Shown here in pieces: positions 33,966 to 45,539 of a DNA stretch of 64,000 nucleotides (within the stretch, counting starts at the first letter, position 1; the number at the start of each line of letters is the position of its first letter). The notes beneath the pieces are model-generated. The model ran no database searches. It saw only the letters and a program-made list of their open reading frames with translations, and was not told the origin of the DNA. The translations under genes were made by a program, and so were the position numbers. The stretch is taken from the NCBI RefSeq assembly GCF_027887165.1, contig NC_077232.1:1781662-1845661 (forward strand), given 5' to 3'. This DNA is from Monodelphis domestica (Eukaryota; Chordata; Mammalia; Didelphimorphia; Didelphidae).

Positions 33966-34299
33966 GTGAGTCATCACTGGTCTTAATGTCAAGATACCAA
34001 CCAATTACTTCAGCTCCACTGAAGAATTATTTCAGTATCCAGGATATGAAAGATGCCTTCTTGAACTTCTCATTGCTACTTGGGAGGGTGATAAGACTTT
34101 CAAGGTCAATGACCCTGGATCTTGGCATATTAGGATTATTTGAAGGAATTCTGTTTATTTCACTTGGAGGAGAAAAAATTTAGGGGTAAGAGGAAAAGTA
34201 TCAAGTATTACAAGAGAGTTAAAATTAGATCTCAATAATAAAAATATTATATTTTAGGAGATTTATTAAATGATCATTAGAAATCAAGGAATAAAGAGG

Positions 34300-34519
34300 A
34301 TACAAAATAAAGACCACGTGCCCATGGCTGCTGATTAGCCATTTTCAAGATACCCACTCACTAGCATCACCACGCTGGCTGTATACCAAAGAGAGTGAGC
34401 AGGACTGCCCACTGAATATTTATTCCCTTTCTACAGGAAGTACATAATGACAGGAAGTCAGTGAGCTCCCAGGAAATGTAGTTCTTTTTTAGGGTAACAG
34501 ATTTTCACTTATACAGTTG
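34300..34519 (-). mobile_element. Possible LTR
   Basis: On the minus strand a ggggggacc purine tract precedes TGTATAAGTG (34519), and gggaataaatatt near 34425 could be a poly-A signal. No internal ERV domains were found to the right. Confidence 0.25.
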
Positions 34520-34529
34520 GTCCCCCCAA

Positions 34530-36070
34530 TATTCCATATAGTCATGATGTGTCCCATTCTTTCCACTCCTCATCTCAGTTGATATAGAATACAATGATTT
34601 GATGACAAGATGGTAATGTGTTTTAAGATATTTATAAGATGTTTAGATTCAGGGTTCCATTGAAGAGAGGAGCTTATTGCCAAGAAACCTTCCTGACTCG
34701 CCTAAGCTATTTGGAAACTATCAAAGGCTAATGAGAAAGCAACCCAGTTGAAGAGGTGAGAGTTGGATCAACAGGACTTCTTGGATCTTAAGAGGCCATA
34801 CTTAGACTAAGCCCAATCCCACTGGCAGGCAGGGAAGCAGAAGAGGAAGAAGTCTGAATGCTGCCAATTTGGGGGGATAGTTCCTTGATCATTTTCCTTG
34901 CACCCCTCCCCCTGCAGCCCAATGTAAGACCATATCCTTGGCTCTGATAGGCAATAATTGCTCATTCATTTAATAATTTTATTAATGTATTTCAGTTTTA
35001 GAACCTTTTCCCAACAAAATCAGAAAATCTTTATAAACCTTGAAGTTTCAGCTTTGTACAGGGAAAAGCATATGTATTGTAATCAGTATTGTATAATTAG
35101 ACTTGACATAGGACAAATGAATCCTGAGAATTGAGTAAACTAATATTGTTAAAAATTTAAGTCCCATACCTCATTTAGATTAGAGGAGAATGGAATGATT
35201 TCCAAGTCTATAAAATAAATATTCTATTTGGAGAACTGCTTGTATCCTCCTTAGATAGTTAAAATTGATTTGGGGATTCCTCATGAACCCCATATTTTTT
35301 CCTTACCAATTTTCACGTTCTTCTTCATGTAAAAATAGTACCAGGATTGATGTATGAAAATAAAATATCAAGCAATATGAGATTTGGATTCATATCAGAT
35401 CTCGATTAATCAGGAGAAATGATGATTTACTTTATTGATTAGCATTTTGAAAGATAAATCTCTTCAGCTCTAAAAACAATTGAATCTTTATTACTCTATA
35501 TGGGCCTTTGAATTGTTATTTGCAAACCTTTCATCCTTTATCACAGAATGCAACTAGTTTTAGAGAAAGTAAAAATTAATAGGTGAATAAAACAATTTTC
35601 TATTCAAGATGATTAAAATGTAGTAACTGAAATAATGTCATTTGGCAATCCATTTTGTTTTAAGTTTCTCTGTAAAAGGTCATAATATATTATTTTATTA
35701 TCATGCTCATGCTTTTGTTTTGGGATTTGGGGAAAACATTGTATAGGAAATGATATCAATTAAAAAAATAATACCCAGAGTGTATCATATATTAGGATGT
35801 CTGTTCTTCTTTGGTCTGAATGTTGTGAAATTATGAATTGGAGCTACCATTTATTAGATACGTTGTTTGCTATAATATAAATACTGTCTTAGCATCCAGT
35901 TGGGTATACTTGACCTTGAAATGAAGAATAATACTAACTTTGTGATTGGGGTATGTGCAAAAGAACCTATAAATTATTTTTACATTTTTACAAAGTTCTT
36001 TGGGGACTTGCCCATTTCTTTCGATCTTCAGTCTTGGCAAGGTCACATAATTCTATCACTGTCCTCATGA
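34530..36070. other. AT-rich intergenic DNA
   Basis: Long AT-rich stretch with no open frame of note and no repeat that I recognise. Confidence 0.5.
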
Positions 36071-36074
36071 TAAT

Positions 36075-36295
36075 AACTAATTTTTTAATGTAGTACTTAT
36101 TATGGCCTTGCTAGCTTGCTAAGCACTTGGCAATCATCTCGCTTAATCATCCCAACAACTCTGGAAGACTGATGCCATTCTGATCTTGATTTAACAGAAG
36201 AGGAAAGTGAAGTAGACAGAGGTTAAGTGACTTGCCCAGTGTCATACAGCTAGAAAGCATCTGAGGCTGGCTTTGAACTGAGTTCTTCCTGATCA
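36075..36295 (-). mobile_element. MIR SINE
   Basis: Contains the reversed MIR core: ggttaagtgacttgcccagt, 'catacagctagaaagca' and 'ggctggctttgaactgag'. Confidence 0.8.
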
Positions 36296-36484
36296 GTTCC
36301 TTAAATCCTCTGGGAAAGAAGGAACTGTATGACTGTACATGACTAATAAGAGCCTTGTCTAATGATTGATTGTCATTCCAGCATGTGTATATTCTAGAAA
36401 AGAGGGGAGAAAAGATTTTGAGTCCATGTCTTTGCAAAAAATATATATATTTAATAAATACTGAAGAGAAATGCTTTTATTTAT

Positions 36485-38240
36485 TGTTAACTCCCCTCCT
36501 GGATCACTGCCTTGTCATGCTGGAGGGGCTTGCATAGCCCAAAGAAACTATGACCTGTGCCATGCAGGATTATCCAAGACAGAAAGGCCACAGTAGAGAA
36601 GGAAATGGCAAACTATTCCAGAATCTTTGCCAAGAAAACTCCATGGACAGGGTTAAAATGAGAAAATGTGTGACCCTGGTAGATGAGACCTTCAGGTCAG
36701 AAAGTATCCAAAACTCTCCTAGGGAAGAGCAGATAACTACCCAAAGTAGCTCCAGAACTAATAAAGCGACAAGTTCAAAGGCAAAGGAGAACACAGTGTG
36801 AATTTGTCTGGAGATGAAAGGAAAGCCTGATGCTTTTGTGATCAGTATTGTATAGGAACTTGGAATGTGAGATCCTGAAACCAAAGTAAACAAAGTAATG
36901 TGGTCAGACAGGAGAGAGAAAGTTTAAACCTGGATATGTTGAATGTCAATGAATTTCAATGAATAGCTATGGATGCATTTCATTGAGGTGATTACTACAC
37001 GTACTAGTATGAGTACGAATATCTTAGAAGAAATCTAGTAATCCTCAAGGACAAGAAATGGGAGAGAAAATCTATTTTGTAGTATAGTCTAAAAATGACA
37101 GAAAGACACCTGCTTGAATCCAAGACAAAATGTTCATCATCACAGTAATACCAATCAGTGCTCCAACCACTGATGCTAAAGATATCAAAATTGATTGGTT
37201 CTATGAAAACCGAAAACATCGTTCAGAAATAATACCAGAAAAGGTGTCACATTCATTGTAGGGATTTGAAATACTAAAGTAGGAACTCAAAAGATAATTG
37301 AAATAACCAGCAAGTTTGTATTTGAAGTAGCAAATGAAGCAGGGTAGAGACTAACTGAATTATGTCAAAATAACTCAATGGTCATGGCAAACCCTCTTTC
37401 AATAACCTAAAAGATTACAATAACACAGAACATCACCAAATGATTAATATTGAAAGTAGATTAATCATATACTTTGCAACCAGTGTTGGAGAACTCTGTA
37501 CTGTCAGTCAAAACAAGACCTGAAGCTGACTGTGACTCAGATCATGAGTTTCTTACTGCAAAATTTAGACTTAAATTGAAGTTGGGGAAGTCATCAAACC
37601 ATGACAGTATAACCTATATAGCATCCCTTATGAATATGATGTGAAGATGATCAATAGGTTAGATCAGTGATTAGAGCTAGTAGGTAGTGTCTGAAGAACT
37701 ATGGACAGATGTTGTTAACTCTAAATAGTTAAGGAAAGAAGAAACGTTCAAGAGAAAGGAGGAAAGAAAAGATGCCCAGCTGAATGCAGAATTCCAGAGA
37801 ACAACAAAGAGAAATAAGGTTTTCTTAAACAAATAAGGCAAAAAACCCAACAAAATAAATAATAGAATGGGAAAGACATCCCTTCAAGAAAATTAGAGAT
37901 ATCAAGGGAAGTTTTGATATTAGAATGGGCATAATAAAAGACAAAAATGGTAAGAACCTAAAAGAAGTAGAGGATATTAAGAAGAGTTGGTAATAATGTA
38001 AAGAACTATATAGGAAATATCTTATCACCACTGATAACTATGATAGTGTTGTTATTGCTCTAGAGCTAGACATTCTGGAGAATGGAGTCAAGTGGGCTTT
38101 GGTAGCCTTGCTTACAAGCCTAGTGGAGGTGACAGAATTCCAGCTGAACTCTTGAAAATACTAACACGTGATGCTTTTTAAGTGCTACACTCAATATGCC
38201 AGCCAAGTGACTTTATCCTTTCATTTACTGAAGCTGACAA
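36485..38240 (+). pseudogene. BovB-like RTE LINE, 5' half, degenerate
   Basis: The 5' end includes agaaggaaatggcaaactat followed by 'tgccaagaaaactccatgga', as in BovB/RTE elements and the SINEs they mobilise. Translated blocks in order: GTWNVRS (endonuclease start, about 36855); PISAPTTDAKD (about 37153); VGIWNTKVGTQK (about 37260); ANEAG-RLTELCQ (about 37333); KTRPEADCDSDHE (about 37515) with 'FLTAKFRLKLK'; and SGGDRIPAELLKIL (about 38118) from the RT start. Frames change several times and stops are present, so it is dead. The element stops before the RT catalytic motif and has no 3' end. It is older than the RTE copies at 21607 and 52690. Confidence 0.82.
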
Positions 38241-38394
38241 GGAAAGGGCGGGGAGACATGGGGCCTTCTCTATTCTTCAGGACAAGGAGAGTGACCATTC
38301 ATCAAAGTGACCCTTCTCTGGGTTGGTGGCATTTGAGGCCATAGACTTCACTCCCCAATTAAATACTGAAATCTCAAGCCAGGTAGGGGGCTCT

Positions 38395-38515
38395 AGAGTG
38401 AATAGAACTTTGGTCCTGGTATTAGGAATACCTCAGATCAAATCTAGTTTCAGACACATTGATTTGAGGACCAAATGAGATCATAAACAATCAGACACAA
38501 CTGGAAGAAACAAAC
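38395..38515 (+). mobile_element. SINE fragment, tRNA-derived
   Basis: The blocks gggggctctagagtgaatag, 'ctcagatcaaatctagtttc' and a closing 'cagacacaactggaagaaac' resemble the tRNA-RTE type SINE also seen at 40425-40675. Confidence 0.45.
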
Positions 38516-38724
38516 ACCTCAAAGTAATTCTCTACCCCTCCCATTTTGTCTTCTAAGAGCATCCAAGTGGATCAGATTCATGCGGAGATCTCTGATTTTT
38601 AACTTTTCTCCAGGCATCTTATAGTTTCCTCTTCCTCCACTTCCTGGGACAGAGACAGAGGCATTTTTTGGATTGGCTCTGCTGTGGCTTGTGAGACAAG
38701 TGTCCTTCAACTAGCTGGAGACTC

Positions 38725-38970
38725 CAGAGTGTAGGAAACATTGTGTCCTGGAGCTAGGAAGACCTGAGTTCAAATCCAGTTTCAGATACCAGCTTTGGGA
38801 CCACAGGGAAGTCACTGAACTCCCCGTGTCTCAGTTTCCAGGACCATAAAGTGACATCATCAAAGTATCTCCCTCCCTGGGATATGGTGAGGATTAAAAG
38901 AGAGAATTGTAAAACCCTTAGCGCAGTGTCTGACATAGAGTAGGCAGTTAAGAAATGCTTGTTCATTACA
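38725..38970 (+). mobile_element. MIR-family SINE
   Basis: The order ggaagacctgagttcaaatc, 'gggaagtcactgaactc', 'ctcagtttccaggaccataa', 'gtgtctgacatagagtagg' is that of a MIR-type SINE with a nearly complete 3' end. Confidence 0.75.
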
Positions 38971-39091
38971 GTTTAAACCCTAGGATCCAGCAACAGGGAA
39001 GGGGGAAGGCTCTTGACTCTTCTCTCAGGAAGGTGAAAGGGGTGCTGCTACTCCTGGATCGGTGGGTTCATTTCCCCTGAGCCTTTTGTTC

Positions 39092-40057
39092 TTATCCTAG
39101 GGATGATGTGTCTAGAGTCTGGGTGTGGGAAACGTCCCTGTCCCGGATCTCCGATTCCTGCTCCTCCCCCAGGGCCCTCTGGAGGACCACCCCGAGGGGC
39201 TCCCTCCCCCTTCTCCGCCTTCGGCTGCCCAGGAAGAAGTAAATGAAAGGGTTCGCGCTGCTGTTCACACAGGCCAGGAGCAGGGCGAGGCGAAAGGGCA
39301 TGAAATCGAAGACTGACAAACTCCAAAGGAAAATCTTAATCCCCAAGGGCACAGCGCAGAGCAGGAACACGAGGACGGTGAGCAGGATCAGGAGGTAGAG
39401 CCGGGGCGGCTGCCGGCGCTGGGAGCTGCACTGGACCCGGAGCACCAGCGTCAGGCTGGCCACGCACAGCACTGAGGTGACGGGGATGAACCACGCCGCC
39501 AGGAGGTGGCCAATGTCGTCCCAGAATTCGGGACAGCCTAAATGAAAACAAACCCCCAAATACCCGCCCCAGAACAGGAGGGCCAGAGCCCATATGCCAG
39601 CGCACACCGCCGCGGACGTGTGCTTGGGCCGGTGGCAGCGGTACCAGATGGGGAAGAGCACGGAGAGACAGCGCTCGGTGCTGATGGCCGCCAGCAGGCT
39701 CATGCTCACACAGTAGAACATGTATAGGATACAGTCCTCTAACAGGTACAAGAGATGCGCTTTAACAGTTTCCCACGGGTAGAACACAAAGAAGCTACCA
39801 AGGACAAGGGCGTCGGCCGCGGCCAGGTTAAGGATGTAGACGGAGAAGTGGTTCCTCTGGATGCGGAAGCCCAGCAGCCACAGGACCAGGCCGTTCCCCA
39901 CCAGCCCGACTGGGGCAATGACCAGAGAGAGGATGTTCAGCCACTTACGTAAATCATCTTTGCCAACAGATTCCGGAACTAAAGTCCCATTTGAAATCGT
40001 CTCCGTTGTGTTGTCTGGAACATATTCCTGCTGCCCAGGTGTGGAGGACACCGCCAT
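39092..40057 (-). CDS. Mas-related G-protein-coupled receptor (MRGPR family), intact
   Basis: A class A GPCR of 321 residues in the plasma membrane. MRGPRs sense peptides and small cationic ligands, mostly in itch/pain sensory neurons and mast cells; the ligand here is unknown. The start at 40057 (MAVSSTPGQQ) has a strong Kozak context (caccATGg) and gives a usual family length; an open frame continues 87 codons upstream but crosses a splice acceptor. The N-terminus has two N-glycosylation sites (NTT, NGT). TM1 contains LVGNGLVLWLLGF; TM2 has YILNLAAADALVLG; the end of TM3 is STERCLSVLFPIWY, with ERC instead of DRY as in MRGPRs; TM6 has LLTVLVFLLCAVPLGI; TM7 has NSSANPFIYFFLGS. The tail is basic and then acidic. 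The sequence is closest by eye to the MRGPRX/MRGPRB group, but orthology cannot be assigned. No second receptor gene was found in the window. Confidence 0.92.
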   Translation of the reverse strand: MAVSSTPGQQEYVPDNTTETISNGTLVPESVGKDDLRKWLNILSLVIAPVGLVGNGLVLWLLGFRIQRNHFSVYILNLAAADALVLGSFFVFYPWETVKAHLLYLLEDCILYMFYCVSMSLLAAISTERCLSVLFPIWYRCHRPKHTSAAVCAGIWALALLFWGGYLGVCFHLGCPEFWDDIGHLLAAWFIPVTSVLCVASLTLVLRVQCSSQRRQPPRLYLLILLTVLVFLLCAVPLGIKIFLWSLSVFDFMPFRLALLLACVNSSANPFIYFFLGSRRRRRGREPLGVVLQRALGEEQESEIRDRDVSHTQTLDTSSLG

Positions 40058-40103
40058 GGTGCTTGGTTCCAGCGGCAGGAAGCCCTCCCCTCTCAGATGC
40101 TCT
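40058..40103 (-). promoter_or_regulatory. 5'UTR segment and splice acceptor upstream of the MRGPR start
   Basis: On the minus strand catgtcttcctgtcctcag is followed by agcatctgagag, with AG at 40103-40102 and exon from 40101. Many MRGPR genes have a non-coding first exon spliced just before an intronless coding exon, which fits this arrangement. The first exon and promoter were not identified. Confidence 0.6.
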
Positions 40104-40314
40104 GAGGACAGGAAGACATGGAAATGCATCAGGGGGTTTCCCAGGAGTGTCCTCCAGTTTAGAAGGTCAAAAGTTAGGGCCTCCTCTGCTCTGCTCCTTC
40201 TCTTTTGGGGGCCAGGCAAGGTGGCCATCCCAGCGCACAGAGCACTGGCCATAGAGTAAGAAAGAAGACCCAGACACATTATCTGTGTGGGAACATCCTT
40301 CTCTCTCAGGTTGC

Positions 40315-40735
40315 TCAACTCTAAAATGTGGCCAATAAGAGCACCAGCCTCAAAGGCTTAAAGGAGGATCAAGGGAGATACCATTTGTAAAGGGTTTAAC
40401 ACAGTGCCAGGCATGTTTCTGTTGTTTGGACAATTGGTTACTTGTGTCCCCCTCTTTGTGATGCTATTTGGGGTTTTCTTGACAAAGATGTTGGAGTGGT
40501 TCAGCACTTCCTTCTCCAGATCATTTTACAGATGAGTTAAACTGAGGCAAACAAGGGTTAAATAATTTGCCCAGAATCACGGAGCAAACAAATTTTTTAG
40601 GCTGTGCTTGAACTCACAATGATGTCTTCCTCACTCTAGGTCTGGCACTCTATTCACTGTGCCACCTAGGTGCCCCAGCTATGTGCTTGGCCCATTGTAA
40701 GCACTTAACAAATGCTTGTTTCATGCTTCCCTTTC
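40315..40735 (+). mobile_element. MIR SINE split by a younger SINE
   Basis: The left half (40315-40424: 'aaaatgtggccaataagagc...gtttaacacagtgcc') and right half (40676-40735: 'cattgtaagcacttaacaaa') form one MIR 3' end interrupted by the SINE at 40425-40675. Confidence 0.7.
40425..40675 (-). mobile_element. tRNA-RTE type SINE
   Basis: On the minus strand it begins ggggcacctaggtggcacag and ends with 'aaaatgatctggagaaggaa', 'tctttgtcaagaaaacccc' and 'caaagagggggacacaagt', a tail shared with BovB-like RTE elements (compare 36595-36650). Confidence 0.8.
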
Positions 40736-41190
40736 ACTCTGTCTCTTGTCATGATGTGATAGTGGGGTATAGAAAGGAGCCTCCCAGAAAGGATTAGATC
40801 TCCTTCTACTTCTCCTTTCTTCCCTGTCCAGTCTCCAACTCCCCCTCCGTTTCCCTCTCTCTTCAGCTCATTTCAACAGAAAGAGATTTATAACTTTATT
40901 TGTGCACCTGGACATTTATTTGTTCATTTACTCATTTACTCATTCCTAAATTCAACTATCCATTCATTTCTTTATATTTGAAAATTTCTATCAATAATGT
41001 TTTTGTTTAATAATTTTTATTTCCAAACATACAATTTCTAAATCAAGGAATAAAAAAGGGAAATAAAAATATTTCAGCACAATTAGCCATCATAAGAACC
41101 AAGTCCAACAGTATAATCCTCAGTGTTCCACACCTTTAGTCACCCACTTCTTGAATGTAGGGAAGGAAATGTAATAATCTCTTAATTGTT
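40736..41190. other. Unassigned, AT-rich toward the right
   Basis: No gene or repeat family was recognised. Confidence 0.3.
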
Positions 41191-41199
41191 TTTTGGTAC

Positions 41200-41350
41200 C
41201 AAACGGCAATAAACATTCGTTTAGTCCTTACTGTTTGGAGATACTGAGCCCAGAACAATGTTCAGCACCAGACTTGGTGCTGGGAATGCAAAGACAAGGA
41301 GTCGGTACCTGCCCTGAAGTAGCTGATATCCCATTGCAGGGACAGAGGGA
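41200..41350 (+). mobile_element. Ancient mammalian repeat (MIR/L2-like)
   Basis: The order cagacttggtgctgggaatg, 'caaagacaaggagtcggtac' and 'cctgccctgaagtagctgat' matches a very common ancient mammalian repeat type. The family name is uncertain. Confidence 0.45.
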
Positions 41351-43150
41351 GGAGGCTACAGCCCCAGGTACTTATCTCAGGCCAAACCAAGGAACTAACT
41401 AAGCCAGACCCTGACTGACTGCAGGTCTCGGGATTGTGGATTCCTATGGCCTCAGCTCATTTTTTGGACAAATGATGGGTTGTAGGGACAAATGTCTATG
41501 CCAGGGTGGGAATGTTCATCTAGACTGAGAGTCAGAGAAAAACCAAGGAAAGATGGGGTCCACATTCCCTGAGTCAGAGGCAGGGCTTGGGGATGAAAGT
41601 ACAAGAACTTCAGCAGCTTTGTGCTGTTAGACCTACTAAATGCCTCAAAACAAAACTTCCTCCCTGCCAGGGCCATATCAAGGAGTGTCTACAGGTTCAG
41701 GGGTTGCTGCTTACTTCTGAGGGAAAAACTACAACTAATAATCATCAGAGTAGAGCAGCGGAGACTGCTGGCTCTACCTCCCGATAGTAACCACTTTGTT
41801 AGCTGTGCGCATTGAGAGCATCAATATAAATGTATGAAGAGAGGAGTAAACTCACAGAACAATTTTCAGCAGATCCAGGAAAGACAAAGAACGACAAGAA
41901 AAGGCCACAGACTGAGCACTTCCCTTCTCTCTTTCAGGTTCTTGTGACTCCTGTGCCTGGTCCTGAAGTTGATGTCTATATCTGTCTGCCTCAGGATTTC
42001 TTGGCCAGACACTGGGGACCTGGGTGAGCTTGGAGCAGGATTCAGGCGAGCTCCTCTCCTTCCCTTATATCTCCATCCTTCTTCCCCTATCACATAGACC
42101 TAACATAGAGAGTTTTTATTGGCTTTCAGATTCAAAGGGTGCATATGTAACAAGCATTGTCCCAGGAGACAAACTTTCTAAGGCCTTTCAACACCAGATA
42201 AAGCTCCTAAATGGATTCTCTCTGGTAAAAACTTTGATTCTCTCTAACCACTTGTCCATGCATAAAGGCATTAGTGAAATCACTGTTTGATTAGTGTGGC
42301 CCATTATCCCTAATTCACTGGTCTTTCCCATCATCTTTTGGTACTTAAAAGTCACATTTCCTGCAATTTATTAGGCTACTGTGGGAGTATCTCCTGTTGG
42401 CAGCCTTATTACATGTTAAAGAAAAAAGGAAGTACAATATAGAATTTGAGGAAGTTTGAGAAAACTTAGCATGAAGGAAAGTCAGATTTCTTCAGGTCTT
42501 CCCCAGTTGTATTAGCTTCAGTTCTGAATGTTTCGTATAGGAGTGTTGTCATTGGGTTTGGGAAAAAGCAGGTTGGCAGAGTGTCACACTGTTGAGCAAT
42601 AGAAGACCACCATCCCAATATTGACAATTTGGGTAAACTGAGTCAAAGAGCCAAATCTCTCCAAGTCGAGTCAAAAAGTTAGAATTAACTAGTTAGGGCC
42701 AACTCCTCCAATAAAAGCATTCTCTTGCATGTGTTACATAGTCAGACCCTGGCAACAGATGATGCCCAAAGGAGGAGACCTCATTTATTATGCCCAGATT
42801 ATAACAAATGACTATTTTCCATACAAGGTTGATGACATATCACAAGATATACAAACCTTTTTAAGAAACAGTTACCCAACTACAAAGCTGATTGGTTAGT
42901 TTGTTTAGCAATGCCCACATTAGTCTGAAGGTCAAGTCACAAGACAATATCCTTTATTGGGGTAGGCAATGACCATTATCTCAGACTCATCTGTTCTAAG
43001 GGGGAAAGATGGTTATTTCCAAATAGGGAGGGGCTCAAGATGTTTATCACCATTGTGGTCATAAAACTTAGAAGGTCGGCGTCTTATGATTAAGGAGAAG
43101 TACAAGCTTAGGGAGGGGTTGAAAATCCCCTTAGAAGCAGTTTTTATGCT
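41351..43150. other. Unassigned sequence
   Basis: Open frames up to 88 codons occur but have no recognisable domain. No repeat was named with confidence. Confidence 0.3.
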
Positions 43151-43154
43151 TGGG

Positions 43155-43250
43155 TTAGAAATCCTTATAAAATAATAAACTCTATTCTTATAAAACTCTT
43201 ATTCTCATAAAATCTAATCTTATAAAATCTATTCTTATATAAATCATGAA
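43155..43250. repeat. Short tandem array of CTTATAAAA-like units
   Basis: The block repeats ccttataaaataataaactc, 'tattcttataaaactctta', 'ttctcataaaatctaatc', 'ttataaaatctattcttat' about every 18 bases, so several TATAAAA strings lie within 90 bases. Confidence 0.6.
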
Positions 43251-43474
43251 CTCCACTGATTGTATCATAATGGAATTTATGCTAATCACTCTAGAATCAC
43301 ACTATTGATTATCTCAAACCTATCACTATCACTAAAATCCAATCACATATAAGGGAGTAGGGATCTATCTTCTAGACAATACCATTATTTTTTTCTCTGA
43401 CTGTCCCCCCAAGATGTGTTAGGGCATGAAATTCAATGACTTGAATTCACATATAGAGCAACATTTCAAAATAT

Positions 43475-43564
43475 GAAAATGAAGCTGCACTTTTGTGGTG
43501 GCAAAGAATCAGATACTAATGTCCCTCAATTGGGTAATGGTTGAATAAAATGTGGTATGTGATG
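43475..43564 (+). mobile_element. L1 ORF2 fragment cut by an LTR
   Basis: Reads gcacttttgtggtggcaaag, 'gtccctcaattgggtaatgg' and 'aaaatgtggtatgtg', equivalent to 51380-51462 of the L1 at 50327. It ends exactly where the next LTR begins. Confidence 0.7.
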
Positions 43565-43700
43565 TGTAAGAATTTTAGTGATTTGACTTAAAAAATCTAA
43601 ATTAATTGGTCACCAGGGATGATTCACAAATAATAAAATACCCAAGTCAGCTGGGAATTATGGAGATTTTAATTAATATAGAATTAATAAGAATTAAGGG

Positions 43701-43763
<63 letters not shown>

Positions 43764-44452
43764 AATTTAAACTGCTCTGGCTCAGGCTGAGCCAGGCAGT
43801 AGTTAAAGGCCTTGGCCAAAGTGGGCTCCCTTAGTCTAAAGGAAAGGGAGACGGTCTTATCACTCACCATGAGACAGTCTCCAAGGAATCTCCAGTCCTC
43901 CACTGAACTCAATCTCCTGAACTGAGTTCTAAGATGAATTGCCTGAACTGACTTTTTTACCCTCCTTTTAAAGAAATTTTCTCTTATGTCACCTCCCCTA
44001 AATTTTCATGTCTACCAATCACAGTAGACACTTTTTTCCAGGACTACCCATGCTTAGTTCTCACCACTCTTTAGTTCTCACCTTCTCTGGTTAGATTATA
44101 TCTTCTGAGGTACTTCACACTTCTTTGTTAAGCTTACCTTTTGTGAGTTACTTGACATTTTGTGATTAATTTAACCTTTATTGGTACTTAACACCCTTTT
44201 GTATTAGATCTAAAAATAGACTTAGCTTAAAGTTCTAGCTTCACTATAAGGTATGAATTAAGTACCTTCATTGTTCAATCAGGAGTTTACAACTTTATTT
44301 TCCCCTAAAGAATGTCTAAGTATGGGTGGAGTAATGTAAAGTTCCCAAGACATTCCTGATTCTTGTTAGACCAAGTATCTCCATTGTTACAATAAGGAAA
44401 TAGCTAAATCAAATCTTCTAAAGTACAATCTGAGTAGTTTTTAAAATTCACA
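43565..44452 (-). mobile_element. LTR (family 1), 3' LTR with adjoining purine tract
   Basis: It starts (plus-strand left edge) tgtaagaatt and ends aaaattcaca at 44452. Immediately right lies atccccccT, on the minus strand a polypurine tract in front of TGTGAATTTT. This shows it is the 3' LTR of an ERV whose internal sequence extends to the right. It contains a GA microsatellite at about 43703-43760. Confidence 0.8.
43703..43760. repeat. (GA)n microsatellite
   Basis: A clean GA run at the same place in the LTR as the longer tract at 30484. Confidence 0.95.
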
Positions 44453-45180
44453 ATCCCCCCTGATGATCATTGGGAGGCTAGTCTCCCCATTGATCATTTA
44501 ACATAATCATCTTGTAGTCCTAAAGCACTTCTAACTACAGATGTATACAATATTCAATTTTCTAAGAAGAAATTACAGTAGTTAGGGAGGAATACAAAAG
44601 AAAGAAAGCAAAACCAATGTTTTGCTAGGCGCATTGACAGAAAGCCAAATTAGGGGCAGTCCCCTTGGCATAAAAGTGTACATTTACAATAAATGTTCAA
44701 TCAAACTTTAGTTCAATCAATCACACCCAAAGTTCATTCTTGATCTTCTTGCTGTAGTATATGTTTTCTGGCATCTTTCTGCAAAAGTTCATTCTCTGGA
44801 TTTTAGGAGTTAGATCTTCTTCCTTGAAGATCTTTCCTTGAACAAAATAAAAATCTTGGCTTTCTATAAAAATACAATCTCAAACAAAAAATAAAAAATC
44901 TTGGATTTTAAATTAAAATACAGTTCCCAGAATTCCCTAAAATCTCACCAGAGTCCTCACCTGGGCCAAGAACACAATTTGTATTTAAACTGACTGTATC
45001 ACCTACTTGGGCTCTTTCTCTCTTCCACTTCTAAGCATATGCATCTCTCTACTGGGCAGGCAAGATGTAGTGAGTAGGTTGCACGTGTTTTTCTTATTTT
45101 GTATTTCTTTATTTCTTAATTCTAATAATATTTAATAAACCTCTAAAATATAATACGTTTAGTAGAGAAAACTAATTTAA
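44453..45180 (-). mobile_element. ERV internal 3' region, degenerate
   Basis: Sequence joined to the 3' LTR by its purine tract, so read as the 3' end of an ERV1-type interior. No env domain can be recognised. The left (5') extent of the fossil is unknown. Confidence 0.4.
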
Positions 45181-45539
45181 TCTTAACAGCTTTAGTGTCT
45201 AAAAGACAATCATAAGAGGTGTTACCTACCTTTAAGGTCACATGGGGTTCATTAGTATGGGGAGGTCAGTGGATAGGGACAATGGAAAGAAAAAATTAAA
45301 CAAAACAAAACAAAACATGAAAATGATCTCTGAAGAGTTGGGTATTATCAAGCAGGTTACTGGACAGAGCAGTAGCCTCTTATTTTTAAAAAGACCCAGA
45401 AAGAGAGAGAAAATGCTGAATTGAAGACAAAAAGCAAATGGTACTAAAGTCTGGGGAAATTTGACCATTCTGTGTTAATGACCATTAAGTAAGAAGCGGA
45501 GATTGTATATATCTGGCAGAAGGCTGTTTAGTTCCGCCC

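Noticed and set aside
40058-40318. 87 extra N-terminal codons of the MRGPR frame
   Set aside because: They precede a good splice acceptor at 40102 and a Kozak ATG at 40057, and the family length fits the shorter start.
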